Positions 1 through 5,742 of a stretch of DNA of 5,742 nucleotides are shown one piece after another; the stretch's first letter is position 1; each line of letters starts with the position of its first letter. Where the stretch lies: contig CAKQTF010000078.1 of assembly GCA_934276695.1 (NCBI GenBank), positions 1 through 5,742 of the forward strand. The letters are read 5' to 3'. Under the pieces are notes generated by a model. The model had not been told where the DNA came from and made no database searches. It worked only from the letters and a program-made list of their open reading frames with translations. Made by a program: the position numbers and the translations under genes. The stretch comes from an uncultured Spirochaetales bacterium. GTDB taxonomy: Bacteria > Spirochaetota > Spirochaetia > Sphaerochaetales > Sphaerochaetaceae.

Positions 1-219
1 GTATATGATACACTGATCAACGAAGCAGCAAGAATGCCTGCTGGCGAAGACAGAATGGAAGTTCTCAGAACTGCAGAAGATACAATGATCAACGAAGATC
101 AGGCTATCATCCCATTCTACTACTATGTATCAACAAATATCATCGATACAAACAAGTGGGGCGGATGGCATACAAATACAATGGATTACCATCCGACAAA
201 GGATATCTACCTCAAGTAG
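1..219 (+). CDS. Peptide ABC transporter solute-binding protein, C-terminal fragment (OppA/DppA type)
   Basis: The window opens inside this gene: frame 1 is open from the first base and gives 72 residues before a TAG stop at 217-219. The fragment has the tail typical of family 5 extracellular solute-binding proteins: a helix reading LRTAEDTMINEDQAIIPFYYY, then a short aromatic and Asn-rich end (WGGWHTNTMDYHPTKDIYLK). In this family the segment ending in IPxYYY closes lobe I, and the protein captures oligopeptides outside the cytoplasmic membrane for an Opp/Dpp permease. The signal peptide, lipobox and ligand pocket lie outside the window, so the substrate cannot be judged. All seven isoleucine codons are ATC, unlike the genes downstream, which fits a highly expressed binding protein. 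A strong hairpin follows 17 nt after the stop, so this is the last gene of its transcript. Family assignment is fairly secure; the exact ligand is unknown. Confidence 0.82.
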   Translation, partial: VYDTLINEAARMPAGEDRMEVLRTAEDTMINEDQAIIPFYYYVSTNIIDTNKWGGWHTNTMDYHPTKDIYLK

Positions 220-236
220 GGACATCCATTATAAGA

Positions 237-265
237 GAAAAGGCACCGGCATCCGGTGCCTTTTC
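237..265 (+). terminator. Rho-independent terminator after the solute-binding protein gene
   Basis: This is a perfect inverted repeat: GAAAAGGCACCGG (237-249) pairs with CCGGTGCCTTTTC (253-265) around a 3-nt loop, CAT. The 3' arm ends in TTTT and is followed by CCTTTT, giving a U-rich tail on the plus-strand transcript. It begins 17 nt after the stop of the binding-protein gene. The 5' arm carries an A-run, so the opposite strand would also read a hairpin followed by TTTTC. It may therefore act in both directions and back up the galE terminator. Confidence 0.9.
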
Positions 266-313
266 CTTTTCTAAATGATTGCTGGATGAGCGATGCTTTA
301 TGAGGCAATAAGA

Positions 314-335
314 AAAGGAGCCTTCAAGCTCCTTT
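314..335 (-). terminator. Rho-independent terminator of galE
   Basis: AAAGGAGC (314-321) and GCTCCTTT (328-335) form an 8-bp stem around a 6-nt loop. Read on the minus strand, the hairpin lies 18 nt beyond the galE stop codon and runs into TCCTTTTCTTATT, a U-rich tail. It sits tail-to-tail with the terminator of the converging upstream gene, with 48 nt between the two hairpins. I see no other feature in the 220-353 gap. Confidence 0.8.
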
Positions 336-353
336 CCGCCAAGTGCAAATCAA

Positions 354-1370
354 TCAGCCATTATAGCCATCAGGGTTCTTGCTCTGCCAGTTGAAGCTGT
401 CCCTGCACATATCCTCAAGCCCAAGCTCAGCTTTCCACCCAAGGACCTCTGCGCTCTTCTCAGGAGACGAATAGACTGTTGCCAGATCGCCAGGCCGCCT
501 CGGCCCTATTCTATACTCAATGTGCTTTCCGGAAGCTTTTTCAAAGGCATGGACAATATCAAGGACGGAATATCCAGTGCCTGTCCCAAGATTGAAAGCC
601 TCCGCACCCTTATGCTTCATCATATAATCTATTGCTGCGACATGTCCCTTCGCAAGATCCACGACGTGTATATAGTCTCTGACGCCTGTTCCATCATGAG
701 TAGGATAATCATCGCCGAAGACATTCAGATATGGGAGCTTGCCGATTGCCACCTTTGTGATATATGGCATCAGATTAGCAGGTATTCCATGAGGGTCCTC
801 CCCTATCATGCCGCTTGGATGCGCACCGATCGGATTGAAGTACCTCAAGAGGACAACAGACCACTCAGGATCAGCCTTTGCCACATCGCTGAGGATTACC
901 TCCGACATGTATTTTGTCCATCCGTAAGGATTAGAGCAGTTTCCTGTGCTGCTGGTCTCCTTCAGAGGCATCTCATTGCCACTGGAATAAACAGTAGCTG
1001 AAGATGAGAATATTATGTTCCTGCATCCATGCTCCCTCATCGACTTCACAAGAGTCAGAGTCGAGTTGATATTGTTATCATAGTACTCAACAGGCTTTGC
1101 CACGGATTCCCCCACAGCCTTCAGACCTGCGAAATGGATCACTCCATCAATCCTCATTTCCTCAAACACAGAATCCAGAAGCGCTTTATCCCTGACATCC
1201 CCTTTTATGAATCTGACTGTTTTCCCGGTAAGCTTCTCCACCCTTCTAAGCGATTCCTCACTGGAATTGCAGAGATTATCAATCACCACAGCCTCAAAGC
1301 CCTTTTCGAGCAGCTCAAGCACAGTATGGCTGCCAATGAACCCAGCACCACCTGTAACAAGTATTCTCAT
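354..1370 (-). CDS. galE: UDP-glucose 4-epimerase GalE
   Basis: This cytoplasmic NAD-dependent extended short-chain dehydrogenase interconverts UDP-glucose and UDP-galactose, in the Leloir pathway and for supply of galactosyl units to surface glycans. The 338-residue product matches the length of E. coli GalE. Visible landmarks are the N-terminal Rossmann loop TGGAGFIG (residues 6-13), the SSSATVY strand with Ser124, the catalytic pair Tyr149 and Lys153 in NPYGWTKYMSE, the RYFNPIGAHPSG substrate loop (176-187), RDYIHVVDLA (231-240) and RRPGDLATVY (291-300). The open frame extends upstream to 1439, but I chose the ATG at 1370. It puts the Rossmann strand at the N-terminus as in the family and has an AAGGAAGGG Shine-Dalgarno stretch (1376-1384) just before it. 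The residue aligned with the E. coli Tyr299 gate is Val, so UDP-GlcNAc/UDP-GalNAc may also be accepted. The gene is monocistronic here, with its own promoter and terminator. Confidence 0.96.
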   Translation of the reverse strand: MRILVTGGAGFIGSHTVLELLEKGFEAVVIDNLCNSSEESLRRVEKLTGKTVRFIKGDVRDKALLDSVFEEMRIDGVIHFAGLKAVGESVAKPVEYYDNNINSTLTLVKSMREHGCRNIIFSSSATVYSSGNEMPLKETSSTGNCSNPYGWTKYMSEVILSDVAKADPEWSVVLLRYFNPIGAHPSGMIGEDPHGIPANLMPYITKVAIGKLPYLNVFGDDYPTHDGTGVRDYIHVVDLAKGHVAAIDYMMKHKGAEAFNLGTGTGYSVLDIVHAFEKASGKHIEYRIGPRRPGDLATVYSSPEKSAEVLGWKAELGLEDMCRDSFNWQSKNPDGYNG

Positions 1371-1375
1371 TGATA

Positions 1376-1384
1376 CCCTTCCTT
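1376..1384 (-). promoter_or_regulatory. Ribosome binding site that fixes the galE start
   Basis: On the minus strand this reads AAGGAAGGG, with its 3' end 5 nt before the ATG at 1370; the AAGGA core (1380-1384) lies 9 nt from the start. It supports starting GalE at MRILVTGG rather than at the in-frame ATG 23 codons upstream, which would also place the predicted promoter inside the coding sequence. Confidence 0.8.
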
Positions 1385-1403
1385 TTTCTCTAAGTCTAAT
1401 CAG

Positions 1404-1432
1404 ATTGTATTTTAATGCCTTGATAATCGCAA
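1404..1432 (-). promoter_or_regulatory. Predicted sigma70-type promoter of galE
   Basis: Read on the minus strand there is a -35 box TTGCGA (1427-1432; 4 of 6 consensus bases), a 17-nt spacer and a -10 box TACAAT (1404-1409; 5 of 6). The transcript would begin near 1397 and leave a 5' leader of about 26 nt containing the Shine-Dalgarno site. Spacing and position are right; the match is by eye only. Confidence 0.55.
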
Positions 1433-1470
1433 TCTTCAAATACGCTCAGGCATATGGTTTTTCCTGCACT

Positions 1471-1498
1471 TTTTCATGTCACCAAAAAGCCATATACT
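1471..1498 (+). promoter_or_regulatory. Predicted promoter of the aroA operon, possibly giving a leaderless mRNA
   Basis: A -35-like TTTTCA (1471-1476; 4 of 6 consensus bases), a 16-nt spacer and a -10 TATACT (1493-1498; 5 of 6) precede aroA. Six bases separate the -10 box from the ATG at 1505, so the expected +1 is the A of that ATG. No Shine-Dalgarno sequence is visible before 1505, as expected for a leaderless message. The galE promoter lies back-to-back about 40 nt away, so the two could share regulation, but I see no clear operator. Confidence 0.45.
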
Positions 1499-1504
1499 AT
1501 CCAT

Positions 1505-2764
1505 ATGACAGAAGTAAAGCCACATACGCCAAAAGGCATGATTGAGATACCAGCATCAAAGAGCCAGACAATAAGGGCTTTTCTGATTGCTACATTCGCG
1601 AAATCCGAATCCGTGATAAGGCATCCGCTTATCTCACGTGATACTCAGAGCTGCATAAAGGCCTGCCGCTCACTTGGGGCAGAGATCACATTCTCTGAGG
1701 ATGAGTCAATTGCATATGTAAACAGCTCAGGGGCATTCAGGAATCTGAGAAGCACTGTGATTGATGCAGGGAACAGCGGCACAACAGAGTATCTTCTTCT
1801 TGGGCTTGCTGCCTCACTCGGTGTTCCTATCACAATCCATGGAGACAATCAGCTCAACTCCCGCCCGATCGGCCCTCTCGGCAGATCCCTCAGGGACCTT
1901 GGAGCTGAGATATCTGACAGGGATGGAATGCCTCCGATAACAATCAGAGGGCCGCTGAAAGGAGGCCATACAGTCATTGAATGCAAGACAAGCCAGTACC
2001 TTTCAGGGCTTCTGCTATCGGCTCCTCTTGCCTTAGGAGACACTGAGATAGACTGCTCGCTTCTATATGAGAAGCCATATGTGAGAATGACACTTGACTG
2101 GCTTGACAGACAGGGAATCTCATACGAGATATCTGATGATCTGGAACATGCGAAAGTGAGAGGATGCCAAAGCTACTCAGGATTTGACAGCTATATAAAT
2201 GGTGATTTCTCTTCTGCATCATTCTTCTTTGCTGCAGCTGCAATAGGGAAAAGCTCTGTCACAGTCAAAGGACTTGACAGGGATGATCCTCAGGGAGATA
2301 AGGCAATACTGGACATCCTCTCAGCAATGGGAGCGGAGATAAAATGGGAAGGGAATGAGGTCACAGTAACAGGGAACGGAGTGCTGAAAGGCGGAGAATT
2401 CGATCTCAATACAATCCCTGACACGCTTCCTGCCCTTGCTGTGACTGCAGCCTTCGCAGATGGGGATGTGCATCTGACTAATGTGCCGCAGGCAAGGATA
2501 AAGGAAACGGATAGGATCGCAGCCATGTGTGAGAACCTGAGGCTTCTTGGTGCAGACGTGGAAGAAGAGCCTGACGGAATGCTGATCCATGGCAAGGGAG
2601 GCCTCCGGGGCGGGAAGGCAAAAGGCTATGGGGACCATAGGATAATAATGGCACTGGCAACTGGTGCGTCAGGCACAGATGAGCCGGTGATTATTGATGA
2701 TGCAAGTGCAGCAGATGTCACTTTCCCGACATTCTTCAGACTGTACGACAGCATAAGGAGATGA
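1505..2764 (+). CDS. aroA: 3-phosphoshikimate 1-carboxyvinyltransferase (EPSP synthase) AroA
   Basis: AroA joins shikimate 3-phosphate and phosphoenolpyruvate to give EPSP, the sixth step of the cytoplasmic shikimate pathway to chorismate. The 419-residue product has the family landmarks in order: SKSQTIR (Lys19, Arg24; E. coli Lys22, Arg27), DAGNSGTT (87-94), RPIG (Arg120; E. coli Arg124), [15 protein letters not shown] (162-176), GDFSSASFF (233-241), IPDTLPALA with Asp306 (E. coli Asp313), RIKETDR with Lys333, Glu334 and Arg337, and GDHRI (His378, Arg379). Two usual basic positions differ: E. coli Arg100 aligns with Tyr96 and Lys411 with Val405. The frame is open from an ATG at 1454, but I prefer 1505 because it leaves only ten residues before the first conserved strand and agrees with the promoter position. 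No Shine-Dalgarno precedes it. It is the first gene of a four-gene operon. Confidence 0.95.
   Translation: MTEVKPHTPKGMIEIPASKSQTIRAFLIATFAKSESVIRHPLISRDTQSCIKACRSLGAEITFSEDESIAYVNSSGAFRNLRSTVIDAGNSGTTEYLLLGLAASLGVPITIHGDNQLNSRPIGPLGRSLRDLGAEISDRDGMPPITIRGPLKGGHTVIECKTSQYLSGLLLSAPLALGDTEIDCSLLYEKPYVRMTLDWLDRQGISYEISDDLEHAKVRGCQSYSGFDSYINGDFSSASFFFAAAAIGKSSVTVKGLDRDDPQGDKAILDILSAMGAEIKWEGNEVTVTGNGVLKGGEFDLNTIPDTLPALAVTAAFADGDVHLTNVPQARIKETDRIAAMCENLRLLGADVEEEPDGMLIHGKGGLRGGKAKGYGDHRIIMALATGASGTDEPVIIDDASAADVTFPTFFRLYDSIRR
2755..2760 (+). promoter_or_regulatory. Ribosome binding site that decides the threonine aldolase start
   Basis: AAGGAG lies at the very end of aroA. An ATG at 2761 abuts it with no spacer and would be unusable by normal spacing. 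The next in-frame ATG at 2770 lies 9 nt downstream, an acceptable distance, so translation most likely begins at MYDLRSDT. Confidence 0.75.
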
Positions 2765-2769
2765 ATATT

Positions 2770-3780
2770 ATGTATGATCTGCGTTCAGATACTTTCACTC
2801 TTCCGACAGAGGAGATGAGAGAAGCGATATATAAGGCAGAAGTCGGTGATGATGTATATGGGGAGGACCCAACAGTAAATAGGCTTGAAGCCATGGCGGC
2901 AGAGATAACAGGAAAGGATAAAGCACTCCTGATCTCAACAGGATGCATGGGGAACCTTATTCCTATGATGCTGAAAGGCGGCAGAGGCCATGAGATAATA
3001 ACAGCAAAGGAATCCCATATAGTGCAGCATGAAATCGGAGCCATCGCATCTCTTTCAGGCACACTTCCTGTATATGCGGATTCAGAATACGGAATACTTA
3101 AGCCTGAGAGTGTCCGCAAGAAGATCCATGGCTACAGCTATGACATGTCAGAGACAACGATGATCGAGATGGAGAATACCACATCCGGCCTTGTATATCC
3201 GCTTGAGACAATGAAAGAGATAAAGAGCATAGCAGAAGAGCATTCACTGTGGGTGCATCTTGATGGAGCCAGGATATTCAATGCCTCAGTCGAAAGCGGA
3301 ATAAGCGTTAAAGACTATGCATCAGCAGCTGATGATATAACATTCTGCTTATCAAAAGGGCTTGGTGCACCGGCATTCTCCGTACTTGCATCAGATGCAG
3401 ACTTCATAGAGAAGGCAAGAAGATGCAAGAAGATCCTCGGAGGCGGTATGAGGCAGGTTGGACTTCTTGCTGCCGCAGGAATCTATGCTCTTGAGAATAA
3501 CGTGGAGAGACTGAGGGAAGACCATGAGAACAGAGCCCGGATATCTGAAGCACTCGAAAGTACAGGCTGGGCTGATATAAGAATAAGCGCAACGAATATG
3601 ATATTCTTTGCATCACAGTATCCAATGGCGAATATAATAGCTGCATTCAGGAAAAAGAACATACTGTTCCTCGCAGAAGGCAGCCTAGGCCGCATCGTCA
3701 CAAGCCTGAATATCAGCTGTAAGGATACAGACTATATTGTTAAGACCATAAAAGAGATGGATGAAAAGGAATTTGCATGA
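2770..3780 (+). CDS. ltaE: Low-specificity L-threonine aldolase (PLP enzyme, fold type I)
   Basis: The family cleaves L-threonine and L-allo-threonine to glycine and acetaldehyde in the cytoplasm, supplying glycine or degrading threonine. The 336-residue product is close to the usual length of about 333. It starts with the family hallmark [13 protein letters not shown] (4-16), followed by [15 protein letters not shown] (26-40), the cofactor-site loop STGCMGN (56-62), His83 in ESHI (the residue stacking on the PLP ring), HLDGAR with Asp165 and Arg168, the CLSKGLGAP motif with Schiff-base Lys196, and GGGMRQVG (224-231). The common SGTMGN loop reads STGCMGN here. The start at 2770 is set by an AAGGAG site; an ATG at 2761 would overlap aroA by 4 nt but sits directly against the site. 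The 3' end overlaps the next gene by 4 nt (ATGA). A related beta-eliminating lyase specificity cannot be excluded from sequence. Confidence 0.9.
   Translation: MYDLRSDTFTLPTEEMREAIYKAEVGDDVYGEDPTVNRLEAMAAEITGKDKALLISTGCMGNLIPMMLKGGRGHEIITAKESHIVQHEIGAIASLSGTLPVYADSEYGILKPESVRKKIHGYSYDMSETTMIEMENTTSGLVYPLETMKEIKSIAEEHSLWVHLDGARIFNASVESGISVKDYASAADDITFCLSKGLGAPAFSVLASDADFIEKARRCKKILGGGMRQVGLLAAAGIYALENNVERLREDHENRARISEALESTGWADIRISATNMIFFASQYPMANIIAAFRKKNILFLAEGSLGRIVTSLNISCKDTDYIVKTIKEMDEKEFA
3764..3770 (+). promoter_or_regulatory. Ribosome binding site of the EFR1-type gene inside ltaE
   Basis: AAAAGGA lies within the last codons of the threonine aldolase gene, 6 nt before the ATG at 3777. 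With the ATGA stop/start overlap, it supports translational coupling of the two genes. Confidence 0.7.
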
Positions 3781-4547
3781 GCAGAACAGTGATAGCACTA
3801 TTCACAGGGACAGGCAACACTCTGTATGTCGCCAGGTTCTTTAAGGATGCTGAAATACACTTCATAGACAGGATCTTATCCGGAAGCGATTCTCTTCCAG
3901 AGAGAATAGACAGGCTCGGAATAATGTTTCCAGTCTACTTTGCGGGGATTCCATACCCTGTTAGGAAATTCACAGAAGATATACTTGCCAATCGTGACAA
4001 CAGTGATATCGGATACATCTTTGCACTCACGACTAATGGAGGTGCGCCATATTCGCATCTGTACTCGTTTGATAAGATGCTGCAGAAGATAGGCCTGAAC
4101 CTATCATATGGAGCAACAATAAAGATGCCTGATGGATACCTGAAGAAGAGGTCTAGACAGCTTACGGAAATGGAAGCGCTTGCTTTTGCAAATAAGATGA
4201 AGCGCAGGACAGATAAGGCTGTGGAAGAAATAGAGAATGAGACCATAAAGCTGCCGAAGGCTCTTCCATTTGCAAGGATAGCCGGTGCTATATCCAGAAA
4301 GAACAATATCCCGGGCCAGAACAGCGGGCTGTCATTTGATATGGAGAAATGCACATTATGCGGAGTCTGCCATCACATATGCCCAATGGATAACATAGAG
4401 CTCAAGGAAGATTCCATAGGATATGGAATCTCATGCCTGACATGCTATGCATGCTTCCACAGATGCCCTGAGAAGGCAATCTTATTCAAAGGCATGTCAA
4501 ATCAGTACAGCGGACTGCAGGATACATCAGAATTATGGAGAAGATAG
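3777..4547 (+). CDS. EFR1-family flavodoxin/ferredoxin fusion, two [4Fe-4S] clusters
   Basis: This 256-residue soluble protein joins an FMN-binding flavodoxin-like half to a bacterial-type two-cluster ferredoxin half. Residues 5-15 (VIALFTGTGNT) form the flavodoxin strand and phosphate-binding loop; MFPVYFAGIPYPV (50-62) and ALTTNGGAPY (83-92) match flavin-contacting loops. A basic and helical linker (about 120-175) follows. Two CxxCxxCxxxCP motifs come next, Cys192/195/198/202 and Cys220/223/226/230, each expected to hold a [4Fe-4S] cluster. No signal peptide or membrane segment is visible. Such proteins (NCBI name EFR1 family ferrodoxin) are common in anaerobes and should carry electrons between clusters and FMN, but the partner is unknown. 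Here it is wedged between two PLP enzyme genes, overlapping the first by 4 nt and the second by 13 nt. Domain assignment is firm; the physiological role is not. Confidence 0.9.
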   Translation: MSRTVIALFTGTGNTLYVARFFKDAEIHFIDRILSGSDSLPERIDRLGIMFPVYFAGIPYPVRKFTEDILANRDNSDIGYIFALTTNGGAPYSHLYSFDKMLQKIGLNLSYGATIKMPDGYLKKRSRQLTEMEALAFANKMKRRTDKAVEEIENETIKLPKALPFARIAGAISRKNNIPGQNSGLSFDMEKCTLCGVCHHICPMDNIELKEDSIGYGISCLTCYACFHRCPEKAILFKGMSNQYSGLQDTSELWRR

Positions 4548-5742
4548 ATTTCAGCATAGCTGCGGACAGAAGAGGCACAGACAGCGTAAAATGGGATAGG
4601 AATGCCATCGAGAGCATCTCATCAAATCCAGATGCTCTGCCATTCTGGGTTGCCGATATGGATTTCATCCCAGAAGAGCACATCAGGGAAACTGCAAGAG
4701 CAATTGCTGAGAATGGAATATTCGGCTATCCGAAGGAGCGCTCAGACCTTAACAGTCTGATCAGCAGATGGCTTCATGAGAAGCACGGATGGGATGTGGC
4801 TCCGGATGACATAGTGTTCACAATGGGCCTGCTCCATGGGATTGCACTGGCTATGGATCTATTCACATCAAAAGGAGACAGGATCCTGATCCCGATGCCG
4901 GCATATAGACCATTCAGGACAATCTGCGAGGACTCCGAAAGAGCAGCTGAGGAAATGCCGCTTCACTATGAGAATGGGATGTTCTCGCTGGATTATGATG
5001 TGTTCAGGCAGCATGCAGAGAAATGCAGTATGATCCTGTTCTGCTCTCCGCATAACCCATCAGGGCTTGTATTCAGCAGGAAAGATCTTGAATATGTGCT
5101 TAAGACAGCAAAGGAGCTAAGGATCCCTGTGATCTCAGATGAGATCCATGCGGATCTCGTGCACCCATCAGCAGAGCATATCCCTCTAGGAAAAGCAAAC
5201 GATAGCATAAATGCGGACTGCATCACATTCATGGCGCCTTCAAAGACATTCAACATAGCAGGAGAGCATTCTGCATTTGCTGTGTTCTCTGATCCAGAAA
5301 AGAAGGCAGCATTCATGAAAAAGCAGAAAGCTCTCTGCCTGACAGGCCCTGGGCTTACTGCTGGAGCACTGACTGAGACTGTATACAGATACGGCCTTGA
5401 CTACAATGCCAGGCTCTGCAGATATCTTGAGGAGAATGCGGATTTCATCAGGGAATTCCTGAAAGAGAACTGTCCAGAGATACGAATAACGAATGGGGAT
5501 GCCTCATTCGTAGTCTTCCTTGACTGCTCAGCGATCTTTGACAAAGCAAGGAAGAAGGCAGAGGAAGCACCTGAAAGATATGCAGGCGGAAGTGGCGGAG
5601 GAATCCTATCGAGGTTCTTCGGCACTGAAGCTGGGATAGCAATGAATGATGGTACCTGGTTCGGTGATGAATACAGTAGCTTCGTAAGATTCAATTACGG
5701 AACCTCTAGGGATATGGTCAGGATAGCACTGGAGAGAATAGC
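4535..5742 (+). CDS. patB: MalY/PatB-type PLP C-S lyase (cystathionine beta-lyase/aminotransferase), 3' end cut
   Basis: The frame stays open to the window edge (402 codons, no stop seen), covering nearly the whole usual length. Fold-type-I PLP landmarks are DRRGTDSVKWD (11-21), WVADMDF (38-44), MPAYRPF with Tyr124, CSPHNPSG with Asn174, ISDEIHADL with Asp202, MAPSKTFNIAG with Schiff-base Lys237, and FVRFN with the carboxylate-binding Arg385. Relatives cleave C-S bonds of cystathionine or cysteine, releasing a thiol or H2S, pyruvate and ammonia; Treponema cystalysin and E. coli MalY belong here, and some members act as aminotransferases. Residues about 335-360 look like an insertion relative to the relatives I remember: a charged helix, then GGSGGG. 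The ATG at 4535 gives the standard N-terminus but overlaps the upstream gene by 13 nt and has only a weak AGGA (4519-4522), so coupling by re-initiation is likely. Substrate cannot be settled from sequence. Confidence 0.9.
   Translation, partial: MEKIDFSIAADRRGTDSVKWDRNAIESISSNPDALPFWVADMDFIPEEHIRETARAIAENGIFGYPKERSDLNSLISRWLHEKHGWDVAPDDIVFTMGLLHGIALAMDLFTSKGDRILIPMPAYRPFRTICEDSERAAEEMPLHYENGMFSLDYDVFRQHAEKCSMILFCSPHNPSGLVFSRKDLEYVLKTAKELRIPVISDEIHADLVHPSAEHIPLGKANDSINADCITFMAPSKTFNIAGEHSAFAVFSDPEKKAAFMKKQKALCLTGPGLTAGALTETVYRYGLDYNARLCRYLEENADFIREFLKENCPEIRITNGDASFVVFLDCSAIFDKARKKAEEAPERYAGGSGGGILSRFFGTEAGIAMNDGTWFGDEYSSFVRFNYGTSRDMVRIALERI

Noticed and set aside
237..335. The two hairpins as members of a dispersed repeat or a small RNA
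   Set aside because: Their stem sequences differ apart from the A/T tracts, and each is placed as expected for a terminator of its own gene.
522..1001. A 159-residue open frame on the plus strand opposite galE
   Set aside because: It is fully antisense to a clear GalE gene, has no recognisable motif and no ribosome site I can see, and its composition is Cys, His and Arg-rich as expected of a shadow frame.
1029..1373. A further plus-strand frame opposite the 5' half of galE
   Set aside because: Same reasoning: antisense shadow of a conserved gene, with no domain and no promoter or ribosome site.
1371..1439. An N-terminal extension of 23 residues on GalE
   Set aside because: It precedes the Rossmann strand that normally begins the protein, overlaps the predicted promoter, and a strong Shine-Dalgarno lies before the internal ATG at 1370.
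1454..1504. An N-terminal extension of 17 residues on AroA from the ATG at 1454
   Set aside because: The extension resembles nothing in the family, contains the likely promoter, and has no good ribosome site before it.
1451..1507. Repeated CATATG (1451-1456 and 1502-1507) and CCATAT (1490-1495 and 1501-1506) as an operator
   Set aside because: Six-base matches around start codons in AT-rich sequence are expected by chance and have no further symmetry.
2290..2660. Three overlapping minus-strand frames opposite the 3' half of aroA
   Set aside because: They overlap one another and lie wholly within aroA, so they are by-products of its codon use.
3935..4354. A 139-residue minus-strand frame with hydrophobic stretches that resemble membrane segments
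   Set aside because: It lies opposite the EFR1-type gene; the apparent hydrophobicity comes from reading complementary codons (Lys/Glu-rich sense gives Phe/Leu/Ser antisense). No start signal is visible.

Overview
The window reads as an ordinary, densely packed bacterial chromosome segment. It holds six protein genes (two cut by the window edges), two hairpin terminators in a convergent gap, and one divergent promoter region. I see no RNA gene, insertion sequence, phage gene, CRISPR array or toxin-antitoxin pair. The source is probably an anaerobe, because an Fe-S/flavodoxin fusion protein is embedded in a housekeeping operon. The AroA sequence style (SKSQTIRA near the N-terminus, [23 protein letters not shown]) reminds me of spirochaete (Treponema/Sphaerochaeta-like) enzymes. 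That is recall rather than a search, so the taxonomic guess is weak.

Layout. Bases 1-219 (+) are the C-terminal end of an oligopeptide-type ABC transporter solute-binding protein, closed by a near-perfect 13-bp hairpin terminator (237-265). A second hairpin (314-335) terminates galE, which runs on the minus strand (1370 to 354) and encodes UDP-glucose 4-epimerase. The 134-bp gap 1371-1504 is divergent. It carries a good sigma70-like promoter and Shine-Dalgarno site for galE, and a second promoter whose predicted start point coincides with the ATG of aroA, suggesting a leaderless aroA message.

From 1505 to the window end runs a tight plus-strand operon of four genes: aroA (EPSP synthase), a low-specificity L-threonine aldolase (ltaE), a flavodoxin plus two-[4Fe-4S] EFR1-type protein, and a MalY/PatB-type C-S lyase/aminotransferase that runs off the end. 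Their junctions are a 5-nt gap, a 4-nt ATGA overlap and a 13-nt overlap, so co-transcription and translational coupling are likely.

As a group the operon joins aromatic amino acid synthesis (AroA) to two PLP enzymes that cleave or transaminate small amino acids (threonine to glycine plus acetaldehyde; cysteine or cystathionine to a thiol, pyruvate and ammonia). The iron-sulfur flavodoxin is the one member without an assigned reaction and is the most worthwhile target here. I found no strong evidence for a previously undescribed system.
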